From: Chloroflexota bacterium
Lineage (GTDB): Bacteria; Chloroflexota; Anaerolineae; Anaerolineales; Villigracilaceae
Length of the DNA: 64,000 bases
Assembly (NCBI GenBank): GCA_016234485.1
Contig: JACRBL010000038.1
Location: 1-64,000 of the forward strand
Direction: 5' to 3'
Numbering within the stretch: the stretch's first letter is position 1; each line of letters starts with the position of its first letter. A model generated the notes under the pieces. It saw only the letters and a program-made list of their open reading frames with translations. It was not told the origin of the DNA and did no database searches. The position numbers and the translations under genes are program-made. Positions 43,698-50,132 of the stretch are shown here, piece by piece.

Positions 43698-44372
43698 ATG
43701 AAAAATAACGGATGGTTCAACTTTCTCCTCTTGATCGTACTCGGCGTGGGAATTTACTTTATTGTCACCACCGTGCGCGACGCCGTAAACGAAACCGCGG
43801 CCAACGCCAACTCGGCGCTCCAGCCGCTTTCGGAAGCCAACCAGTCTATGCAGACGCAGGTGGCGCAGTTGCTAAATCCCACGCCCACCATCATCCCCGA
43901 TCCCGTCACGTACATCACCGAGATCCGCTCGCTGGCGCGTCTCGAGACGATCCAATACAGCATCGAGAAGGTCATCACCGCCGAGATGGGACAGGGCAGT
44001 TTCGGTTTCCTCTTTGGCGATAAATTATTGTTCGTGGCGCACGGTTACGTAATCGCGGGCATAGACATGGCAAAGATCGAGCCGCAACACATGCGTTACG
44101 AAGGCGGTGTGTTATACGTCACCTTGCCGCCCGCGGAAGTGTTTGTTGCCACCCTCAACAATGAAAAATCCTACGTCTATGATCGCGACACGGGCATCTT
44201 CACCAAAGGCATCAACGATCTCGAAACGCTGGCGCGCCAATCGGCCGAGCAGGAAATTCTCAAAGCCGCCATGGAAGATGGTATTCTAAATCAGGCGCAG
44301 GTCAACGCCGAAGCCTTCCTCATCCGCTTCTTCGCCGCGCTGGGATTCCCGAACACGATTTTTGTAAAATAG
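43698..44372 (+). CDS. DUF4230 membrane-anchored protein
   Basis: 224 residues from MKNNGWFNFLLLIVLGVGIYF (ATG 43698). One N-terminal transmembrane helix, a linker with NPTPTIIPDP, then the DUF4230 domain (EIRSLARLETIQYSIEKVI, HGYVIAGIDMAKI, GGVLYVTLPPAEVFVATLNNEKSYVYDRDTGIF, LETLARQSAEQEI, AEAFLIRFFAALGF). Widespread in bacteria, function unknown. It faces outward. Divergent from the DUF2087 regulators, which may control it. Confidence 0.85.
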   Translation: MKNNGWFNFLLLIVLGVGIYFIVTTVRDAVNETAANANSALQPLSEANQSMQTQVAQLLNPTPTIIPDPVTYITEIRSLARLETIQYSIEKVITAEMGQGSFGFLFGDKLLFVAHGYVIAGIDMAKIEPQHMRYEGGVLYVTLPPAEVFVATLNNEKSYVYDRDTGIFTKGINDLETLARQSAEQEILKAAMEDGILNQAQVNAEAFLIRFFAALGFPNTIFVK

Positions 44373-44376
44373 CCGC

Positions 44377-44404
44377 TTGTATTTAACGGCGAAACCATTA
44401 TAAT
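44377..44404 (+). promoter_or_regulatory. Promoter of the 170-residue secreted protein gene
   Basis: TTGTAT (44377-44382), 16 bases, TATAAT (44399-44404). The predicted start near 44411 gives a leader of about 270 bases. Confidence 0.55.
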
Positions 44405-44460
44405 GAAATCGTAACGAGTGTGGATTTTTAGACGTTCAATTTCGGCAAATCAAACCTTTT

Positions 44461-44590
44461 TGTTCGTGGCGGCGTTGACCCAGTGACCTTGGTTGGTCGC
44501 ACACCCCTTCATCCTGCCGACATCATCGCCTGGGAAAGTCACTGGAGAGCCAATTGCGAAACCGGCCACCATGGCCGGTTTGCGTTTTAA
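44461..44590 (+). ncRNA. Structured leader RNA candidate with terminator-like hairpin
   Basis: The ~305 bases before the next gene hold no ORF of note. CAGTGAC (44481-44487) pairs perfectly with GTCACTG (44538-44544) around ~50 bases that include a GTCG/CGAC pair. After GGAGAGCCAATTGCG comes AAACCGGCCA-CCA-TGGCCGGTTT (about 44558-44581) and GCGTTTT. This looks like an aptamer-plus-terminator arrangement. I cannot match it to a known riboswitch class. Confidence 0.4.
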
Positions 44591-44678
44591 ATCGGTCGGA
44601 AAGGAGGCAAACGGTAAATTTTCGAATCGTTTCCAACCTGTCACAGGTCTGTTGACCCTATTCAAAAAGGAGAGAAAA

Positions 44679-45191
44679 ATGAAAGTCAAATACCTGTTTT
44701 TGCTGATCATCGTTCTTGCGCTTACCATGGCAATGACCAATCCCGCGGCCGCCGGCGGCGGAGGGTTCGACCAGTATGGTTATAACCGCACCGCGCGCAT
44801 CTTCAATGGCACCGGCATGAGTTGGTGTCTTGCCCATCCTGGATGGACGGAGGCCTTCTGCAACACCTACCTCGGTCCGTACGCGGCGGACAAACTGATC
44901 ATGAAATGGAACGCCGAATGGGATCGTGGCAATGCCGAAGGCTGGAGCAATCCGCCCTACAATGCCTGGGAGAACAATCAATGGAGCGGCGCGTTCCCCG
45001 GCGGATCGGGTTCGGTCTGGCACTACAAGTTCGTCTGGGTTGGCAACTGCAACGCCGATCCGAATCTTGTGCCGGCGGGCGGCTACTGCATCTGGGGCCA
45101 GTTCGCGGTCATCATGGATCACGGAATGGATTCATCCATTCACTACTGGTTCGCGCACGCCCTCCCAAGCGGGTACGGTTCCTACCCTTAG
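44679..45191 (+). CDS. Small secreted protein, unknown function
   Basis: 170 residues from MKVKYLFLLIIVLALTMAMT (ATG 44679 with AAAAGGAGAG upstream; the longer frame from 44493 lies in the leader). Signal peptide cleaved near AAA-GGGG; mature protein of ~145 residues with four cysteines (SWCLAHP, AFCNTYLG, GNCNADP, GYCIWG), likely two disulfides, and many aromatic residues (WSNPPYNAWENNQWSGAFPG, HYKFVW). No family recognised. It has a long leader and its own terminator, so it is a single-gene unit under possibly RNA-based control. Confidence 0.8.
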   Translation: MKVKYLFLLIIVLALTMAMTNPAAAGGGGFDQYGYNRTARIFNGTGMSWCLAHPGWTEAFCNTYLGPYAADKLIMKWNAEWDRGNAEGWSNPPYNAWENNQWSGAFPGGSGSVWHYKFVWVGNCNADPNLVPAGGYCIWGQFAVIMDHGMDSSIHYWFAHALPSGYGSYP

Positions 45192-45409
45192 AGACAATTT
45201 GTGAAAGCGACAGCCCGACGATGAAGTCGGGCTGTTTTTAATTCCTTCGACTTCATCCACCCCACAATCGCCCACGGCAACATGGCAAAGATTCCCGCCA
45301 GCGCCGCGCCGCCCAGTTGTTGGACGACATCGGGATTGAGACAGGTCAGCGCTCTGCTGAGTCCTGTGACGATATAAAGCGTGACCGCGATTCGGTCAGG
45401 TTGGCCTCC
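45188..45409 (-). pseudogene. Possible remnant of a membrane-protein gene
   Basis: An open minus-strand frame without a start reads TLYIVTGLSRALTCLNPDVV and LGGAALAGIFAMLPWAIVGW, two hydrophobic stretches with a natural-looking C-terminal KSKEL, then runs through the terminator to a stop. It may be the 3' end of a lost membrane gene. Low confidence. Confidence 0.3.
45210..45240 (+). terminator. Rho-independent terminator
   Basis: ACAGCCCGAC-GATGAA-GTCGGGCTGT followed by TTTTA. Confidence 0.9.
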
Positions 45410-45417
45410 GTTTCAAT

Positions 45418-45446
45418 TTTACATCTTCCTTCAAAACAGGTATACT
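45418..45446 (+). promoter_or_regulatory. Promoter of the quinate dehydrogenase-like gene
   Basis: TTACAT (45418-45423), 17 bases, TATACT (45441-45446); ribosome site GAGGAGG at about 45464, then the ATG at 45477. Confidence 0.55.
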
Positions 45447-45476
45447 CGCCGCAGTAAATTTCCGAGGAGGCACGAA

Positions 45477-46382
45477 ATGAAGCGAGCGGTCAGCATCAGC
45501 ATCGGTTCGTCAAAACGGAACAAAAAAGTGGAAGTAAACCTGCTCGGCGAACAGGTCAGCATCGAACGCATCGGCACGGACGGCGATATGGAAGCCGCCG
45601 CGCTGAAATACAAGGAGCTCGATGGCACGGTGGACGCCTTCGGCGTGGGCGGAGCGGACTTGGGCGCGCTGGTGGATGGAAAGTGGTATCCGCTTTATTC
45701 GGTGCAACCCATGGTGCGTTTTGTCAAGAAGACGCCGCTGGTGGATGGAGGCGGGCTGAAGAATACGCTCGAAAACAAAGCCGCCCAATTCCTCGAACAG
45801 CGCATCAAGAGCTATCTCGACGAGCATGGCCGCAAAGTTCTGGTGACCCTCGGCATGGATCGCTGGGGACTTTCAAAAAGTTTTGTGGACGCGGGTTATG
45901 AAACTGTCTTCGGCGATTTTATGTTTGGCCTGGGACTCCCGATTGCCCTTCATAAACTTAGCCAGATTAAAACGCTTGGCGCCCTGCTGATGCCGGTTGT
46001 GGGACGCCTGCCCTTCGCGTGGATTTACCCCACCGGCGAAAAGCAGGAAAAGCGCACGCCCAACTGGGGAAAATATTACGCCTGGGCAACCATCATCGCG
46101 GGCGATTGTCATTACATCAAACGCTTCATGCCAGATGATTTAAAGGGCAAGGTGATCGTGACGAACACCACAACGCCCGAAGACGTGGAACAGTTTCGCA
46201 AATTTGGCGTGAAATACCTCGTCACCACCACGCCTGTTTTGGACGGGCGCTCGTTCGGCACGAACATGATGGAGGCCGCGCTGGTTGCGATCTCCGGCAA
46301 GAACCGTCCGCTCACCTGGGCTGAATATGATGAACTGTTGAACAAACTCGGTTTTGAACCGCAGTTGCAGGAACTGAATTAA
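45477..46382 (+). CDS. Quinate 5-dehydrogenase-like protein
   Basis: 301 residues from MKRAVSISIGSSKRNKKVEV (ATG 45477, GAGGAGG upstream). Opening SIGSSKRNKKVEVNLLGEQVSIERIGTDGDM and later DAFGVGGADLGALVDGKWYPL, VLVTLGMDRWGLSKSF, VGRLPFAWIYPTG and VTTTPVLDGRSFGTNMMEA match proteins annotated as quinate 5-dehydrogenase. The enzymatic name is weakly supported across the family, so treat the reaction (quinate to 3-dehydroquinate) as provisional. A nucleotidyltransferase follows after a repeat tract. Confidence 0.6.
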   Translation: MKRAVSISIGSSKRNKKVEVNLLGEQVSIERIGTDGDMEAAALKYKELDGTVDAFGVGGADLGALVDGKWYPLYSVQPMVRFVKKTPLVDGGGLKNTLENKAAQFLEQRIKSYLDEHGRKVLVTLGMDRWGLSKSFVDAGYETVFGDFMFGLGLPIALHKLSQIKTLGALLMPVVGRLPFAWIYPTGEKQEKRTPNWGKYYAWATIIAGDCHYIKRFMPDDLKGKVIVTNTTTPEDVEQFRKFGVKYLVTTTPVLDGRSFGTNMMEAALVAISGKNRPLTWAEYDELLNKLGFEPQLQELN

Positions 46383-46383
46383 A

Positions 46384-46459
46384 TTTTGATTTACGATTGC
46401 CGATTTACGATCACTCGGATGTTAATCGTAAATCCAAAACCGTAAATCGTAAATCAAGG
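46384..46459. repeat. Short-word tract (TTTACGATTGCCGATTTACG)
   Basis: GATTTACGATTGCCGATTTA and inverted TTAATCGTAAATCCAAAACC words. Same class as the tract in paralogue 2 (27001). Intergenic. Confidence 0.6.
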
Positions 46460-46470
46460 AGATTATCCCT

Positions 46471-47388
46471 ATGTATGCCATCGTGACCGCAGGCGGAATT
46501 CCCAATCCCGAAGATCCGCTGTATATGTTCCTTAAAGGAGACGCGAAAGCTCTCGTTGACGTGGCGGGCAAGCACATGATCCAATGGGTGATTGATGCGC
46601 TTAATGAGGCGCGCGAGGTGGATGCGATCATTCTCATCGGCCTCACTGCCAAGAGCGGAATAGTCAGCGCCAAGCCGATGCATCATATCCCCAACCAGGG
46701 ACGCATGCTTGCCAACATTGTGGCGGGCATCAATAAGGCGCTTGAACTCAACAAGAAGACCGACTATGTGTTGGTCGTCTCGTCCGACATCCCCGCGCTC
46801 AAAGGCGAGATGGTGGATTGGCTCGTCGCCAAATGTATGGAGACGAAAGACGATCTCTACTACGGCGTCTGCCCGCGCGACGTAATGGAAGCGCGCTTCC
46901 CCGATTCGAAGCGCACCTACACCCGTCTCAAGGGCATCGAACTGTGCGGCGCGGACATCCACGTCGCGCACGTCCGCATGGCGACGGAGCATCTCGAACT
47001 CTGGGAAAAGTTGATCGGCAATCGCAAATCGCCGCTCTCGCAGGCTTCCATCGTCGGGTTTGACACGCTCTGGAAAGTCTTCACCCGCAGCGCCACCCTC
47101 GACGAGTTGGTGGAACACGTCTGCAAGCGCATCGGCATCAAGGGGCGCGCCATCATCTGGGACCGCGCCGAGCCGTGCATGGACGTGGACAAGCCGCACC
47201 AACTCGAACTCCTGCGCGCCGACCTCGAAGCGCAACTGGCCGCCGAAAAACCCGCCGCGTCTGAAAAGAAGACGTCCGCTAAAAAAGCCGCGCCCGCGAA
47301 GAAGGTCACCGCCGCGGCCAAAAAGCCCGCCAAGAAACCTGCCGCCAAGGCTGCTCCCGTCAAAAAGAAACCCGCCCCGAAGAAATGA
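46471..47388 (+). CDS. MobA-like NTP transferase with histone H1-like tail
   Basis: 305 residues; CAAGGAGA precedes the ATG. The N-terminal ~250 residues are a nucleotidyltransferase-like Rossmann domain (AIVTAGGIPNPEDPLYMFLKGDAKALVDVAGKHMIQWVIDALN, VLVVSSDIPALKG, YTRLKGIELCGADIHVA, PCMDVDKPHQLELL). Residues ~255-305 are a Lys/Ala/Pro tail (KKAAPAKKVTAAAKKPAKKP). A similar tail occurs on the unrelated zinc-ribbon protein at 59940. The nucleotide and acceptor are unknown. The stop overlaps the PAP2 gene (ATGA). Confidence 0.8.
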   Translation: MYAIVTAGGIPNPEDPLYMFLKGDAKALVDVAGKHMIQWVIDALNEAREVDAIILIGLTAKSGIVSAKPMHHIPNQGRMLANIVAGINKALELNKKTDYVLVVSSDIPALKGEMVDWLVAKCMETKDDLYYGVCPRDVMEARFPDSKRTYTRLKGIELCGADIHVAHVRMATEHLELWEKLIGNRKSPLSQASIVGFDTLWKVFTRSATLDELVEHVCKRIGIKGRAIIWDRAEPCMDVDKPHQLELLRADLEAQLAAEKPAASEKKTSAKKAAPAKKVTAAAKKPAKKPAAKAAPVKKKPAPKK

Positions 47389-47942
47389 CCTTGCGTTCCA
47401 TCCTCGAACTCGACGCGCGTCTTTCCGACCGCCTGCGTGTGGCCGAACAACCCGGTCCGCTCCGCACGTTGGCGGTCTTCTTTGCCCATTCGGGCGATTC
47501 CTGGTTTTGGGCGCTGGGCCTGCTCCTGCTCTGGTGGCTCGGCGATTCGTTCTGGAAGCAGTGGGCCGTCGTCCAGGTGGCGGGCATCGTCGCGCTGATC
47601 GTGGCGGTGATGACGATCAAATTCACTGTCCGCCGCCGCAGACCCGAGGGCGAGTGGGGCGGCATCTATCGCAACACCGATCCGCACTCGTTTCCATCGG
47701 GACACGCGGCGCGCTCCTTCCTCATCGCCGTCCTTGCCCTCGGACTCGGCCCCGCCTGGCTCGCGATTCTGCTCTGCATCTGGGCGCCGCTCGTGGCCCT
47801 GGCGCGCGTGGCGATGGGCGTGCATTATGCTTCGGATATTGTGGCAGGCGCGATCTTGGGAATTGTGGTTGGGTGGGTTGGTTTGCAATTCACCTCGCCC
47901 CTCCTGAACTGGCTTTCGCATTTCCCCCTCGCGCTGTTTTAG
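47385..47942 (+). CDS. PAP2-family membrane phosphatase
   Basis: 185 residues with five or six transmembrane helices. The three phosphatase motifs are present: KFTVRRRRPEG (K-x6-RP), PSGHAARS and ARVAMGVHYASDIVAG (R-x5-H-x3-D). It dephosphorylates lipid phosphates such as undecaprenyl pyrophosphate or phosphatidic acid at the membrane. Co-translated with the upstream nucleotidyltransferase; terminator at 47963. Confidence 0.9.
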   Translation: MTLRSILELDARLSDRLRVAEQPGPLRTLAVFFAHSGDSWFWALGLLLLWWLGDSFWKQWAVVQVAGIVALIVAVMTIKFTVRRRRPEGEWGGIYRNTDPHSFPSGHAARSFLIAVLALGLGPAWLAILLCIWAPLVALARVAMGVHYASDIVAGAILGIVVGWVGLQFTSPLLNWLSHFPLALF

Positions 47943-47962
47943 AGTCTCCTCCAAAAAACATA

Positions 47963-47990
47963 AAAAGCCTCGCGACACCGCGAGGCTTTT
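47963..47990. terminator. Terminator
   Basis: AAAAGCCTCGCG-ACAC-CGCGAGGCTTTT; serves the PAP2 gene, and possibly the DinB gene on the other strand. Confidence 0.85.
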
Positions 47991-48012
47991 CCATTCTCAT
48001 ACTGAAAACTGA

Positions 48013-48480
48013 TTACTGCTCCCCGCTCACCGTCTTCAAATGCTCTTCCACATGCGCCAGCACTCGCTCCACCCACGTCTGCGCGGTGAAGCCGGAGCCG
48101 TAGGTTTCGTGGCGGCTGGGGCGCGTCCAGGCTTCGGGGGGCAGAGACCTCAGCCGCGCGACCGCGTCTCGGACGGAGGCCGCCAACCCGTCGAGGATGG
48201 ATGCGAGCGGTTCGTCGGGGTTGTAATGCGCGGCCAGGTAGGCATCGCCGTCAAAATTCTCAAACAGCGGATCGTCCTCTACCAGCGTGCGGCGGATACG
48301 CAGGCCGTAGACCATCTTTTCGACGTCGCGCGTGTGCGCCGCGATCTGATGCGCGTTCCACCCGCTCGTCTCATTCTGGACCTTTGAGCGGGCCGCTGTT
48401 TCGACGGCTTCACAAAACTGACGCGTCGCTTCCTCGTAACGGTTTAGCAAATGCGAACGGTATTCGAGTAATTGTTCCAT
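48013..48480 (-). CDS. DinB-like metal-binding four-helix protein
   Basis: 155 residues from MEQLLEYRSHLLNRYEEATR (ATG 48480, 8 bases after the SDR stop). Helical bundle with SGWNAHQIAAHTRDVEKMVYGLRI (first His pair of the DinB/YfiT family) and the terminal VERVLAHVEEHLKTV (third His). Such proteins bind a divalent metal and many act as thiol-dependent transferases (bacillithiol or mycothiol type). The last residues (SGEQ) are encoded by a CTGAAAACTGATTACTGC repeat tract. Same operon as the SDR gene upstream. Confidence 0.75.
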   Translation of the reverse strand: MEQLLEYRSHLLNRYEEATRQFCEAVETAARSKVQNETSGWNAHQIAAHTRDVEKMVYGLRIRRTLVEDDPLFENFDGDAYLAAHYNPDEPLASILDGLAASVRDAVARLRSLPPEAWTRPSRHETYGSGFTAQTWVERVLAHVEEHLKTVSGEQ

Positions 48481-48488
48481 TGGTTTGA

Positions 48489-49163
48489 TTACGGCATGTT
48501 GACGATATGACCCGTGAGGTGCGCCGCTCGCGGCCCGCACAGGAACAGCACCGCCCGCGACATATCCGCAGGGACGGTTGTGCCGGCGTTCTGGAAGCGA
48601 CCCAGCCCGCGCCCCACCGCGTGGACGCGGATGCCATACGCGAAGAGTTCGCGCGCGGCCTGCCGCGTGAGGCCCACCAGCCCAAAGAGACTCGCCACGT
48701 AGGCGGCGCGATCCAACACCACCGTGCCGCCGGAGAGCGAGGCAATGTTGATGATGACCCCGCCTCCCCGTTCGCGCATGATGCGTCCCGCGGATTGCAG
48801 GGTGAGGAACGCGCCCGTCAGGTTTACATCGATGGTGCGTTGCCAGTCCCATTCGTCCATGTCGAGCAGGGCGATGTGCGGTTCGACGGAGGCGTGATTG
48901 ATCAGCACGTCAATGCGACCATAGTGATCCTCCACCTGATTGATGAGGGCCTGCGCGCCGACTTTTTTGGCAATATCTTCCACGATGACTTTGTGATTGG
49001 GGTAACCGCGTTGGCTCAGTTCGATGGATAGCGCCTCCACATTTTGCGGTGAAATGTCGTTCAGCGCCAGCCTTGCGCCTTGTGCGGCAAATGCCTCGGC
49101 CAACATGCGTCCCGCCCCGCGTCCCGCCCCGGTGATTACGATCACTTTGTCTTGAAACTCCAT
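48489..49163 (-). CDS. SDR-family protein lacking the catalytic lysine
   Basis: 224 residues; GGAGGACTC before the ATG. The NAD(P)-binding TGAGRGAG and ND motifs are intact. However, the usual NNAG reads NHAS, the YxxxK motif reads YVASL (Leu for Lys), and the PG motif after beta-6 reads GRGLG. The conserved Ser is in ASLSGG. Without the Lys, classical dehydrogenase chemistry is unlikely, so it may be a binding or regulatory protein, or a decaying enzyme. The frame is intact, and a DinB-like gene follows after 8 bases. Confidence 0.8.
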   Translation of the reverse strand: MEFQDKVIVITGAGRGAGRMLAEAFAAQGARLALNDISPQNVEALSIELSQRGYPNHKVIVEDIAKKVGAQALINQVEDHYGRIDVLINHASVEPHIALLDMDEWDWQRTIDVNLTGAFLTLQSAGRIMRERGGGVIINIASLSGGTVVLDRAAYVASLFGLVGLTRQAARELFAYGIRVHAVGRGLGRFQNAGTTVPADMSRAVLFLCGPRAAHLTGHIVNMP

Positions 49164-49188
49164 GAGTCCTCCAGAAAGAAAAATCTAT

Positions 49189-49896
49189 TTACGAGTCGGT
49201 TGGCTTGCAGAGGGGAACTTCGCCGTCGCTTTTCTTCGCATTTAATGGAATACCCAAATAAGGCGATGGGTCGTACGTATTTTTAATGGCAAGTTCGTTT
49301 AGAAAATTTCCGTTTCCATCATCTTTGACGATGGAAAAGTGCAGGTGAATGCCTGTGGGGTTGTTGGGGTCGCCAGAGTAATCGCCCTGGTAGCCCAGCA
49401 ATGTTCCCGCCGCGACGAAAACTTCTTTCGTGCCGGGCGGAAAATTCGCCACGATATAAGAGTTGCCCGCGTTGTCGGCCATATGGGTGTAGTAAAGCCA
49501 TATCTGTCGGCCGGGGGCGAGCGGGTCGCTGGGAACGCGCATGATGACGGAGGATTTCCAATCGGCCTGGCGGGTGAGGTAGCCGTCGTACGCTGCGACG
49601 ATAGCAGTGACGCCGACCTCCGTCCCGGCGAAGATGTCTATGCCCTGGTGACGATGCCCCACGCGGAAAGAATCATCCCACAGGAAGCCGATCATGCCGT
49701 CGGTGGGGAAGAGGAAGGGGGCCTCTCCGCAACGAGAGCCGGCGGCCACTTTCCAGTCCGCGTGCGAGGAGGGGTCGGCGAAAAACTCCCACACGTGGTT
49801 GGAACGCGCCCCCGAGGGAGTCATGCTTCGGTAAATCCACACGCCAGCCGCTATGGCGACAATAATGAGGATGATCCAGACGGCTTGCTTGGGCAT
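49189..49896 (-). CDS. Membrane-anchored M23 (LytM-like) peptidase
   Basis: 235 residues. N-terminal signal anchor (AVWIILIIVAIAAGVWIY). The peptidase core has VGHRHQGIDIFAG (His and Asp metal ligands of HxxxD), LYYTHM and GIHLHFSI (HxH). Expected to cleave peptidoglycan cross-bridges, or to serve as a scaffold, outside the membrane. Single gene; the subtilisin gene begins divergently 236 bases away. Confidence 0.88.
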   Translation of the reverse strand: MPKQAVWIILIIVAIAAGVWIYRSMTPSGARSNHVWEFFADPSSHADWKVAAGSRCGEAPFLFPTDGMIGFLWDDSFRVGHRHQGIDIFAGTEVGVTAIVAAYDGYLTRQADWKSSVIMRVPSDPLAPGRQIWLYYTHMADNAGNSYIVANFPPGTKEVFVAAGTLLGYQGDYSGDPNNPTGIHLHFSIVKDDGNGNFLNELAIKNTYDPSPYLGIPLNAKKSDGEVPLCKPTDS

Positions 49897-49978
49897 TGAG
49901 GCGATTATACTTGTTTCAGTGGGATATGGATATGGAAAATTTAGTAGGGGCGAATGTCATCAATTTCTTGCAAATACC

Positions 49979-50055
49979 TTGCATTTTCCTTTCAAACTTG
50001 TTAGTATTACACTGTCTGTGGCTTCACATCTTGAATATCACGGTTCGCAAGGAGG
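49979..50055 (+). promoter_or_regulatory. Promoter and leader motif of the subtilisin gene
   Basis: TTGCAT (49979-49984), 17 bases, TAGTAT (50002-50007); AAGGAGG at 50049-50055, about 78 bases before the true start at 50133. Nearly the same promoter as that of the 5'-nucleotidase gene. Confidence 0.55.
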
Positions 50056-50132
50056 TGGCTCGAAGAATTCGTTCGGCTCGTTTGCTTCCTGTGTAATACC
50101 AATCCTGTGCCTAATCTCTTGGAGGAGATTCC

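Noticed and set aside
44461..44590. Cobalamin or c-di-GMP riboswitch before the secreted protein gene
   Set aside because: GTCACTGG and GGGAAA recall parts of the B12 element, but the order and the B12 box are wrong; no GEMM core sequence is present.
50041..50096. Small Arg-rich leader ORF starting GTG 50055 before the subtilisin gene
   Set aside because: The GTG overlaps the AAGGAGG itself, leaving no spacing for initiation; the true gene has its own ribosome site at 50120-50130.
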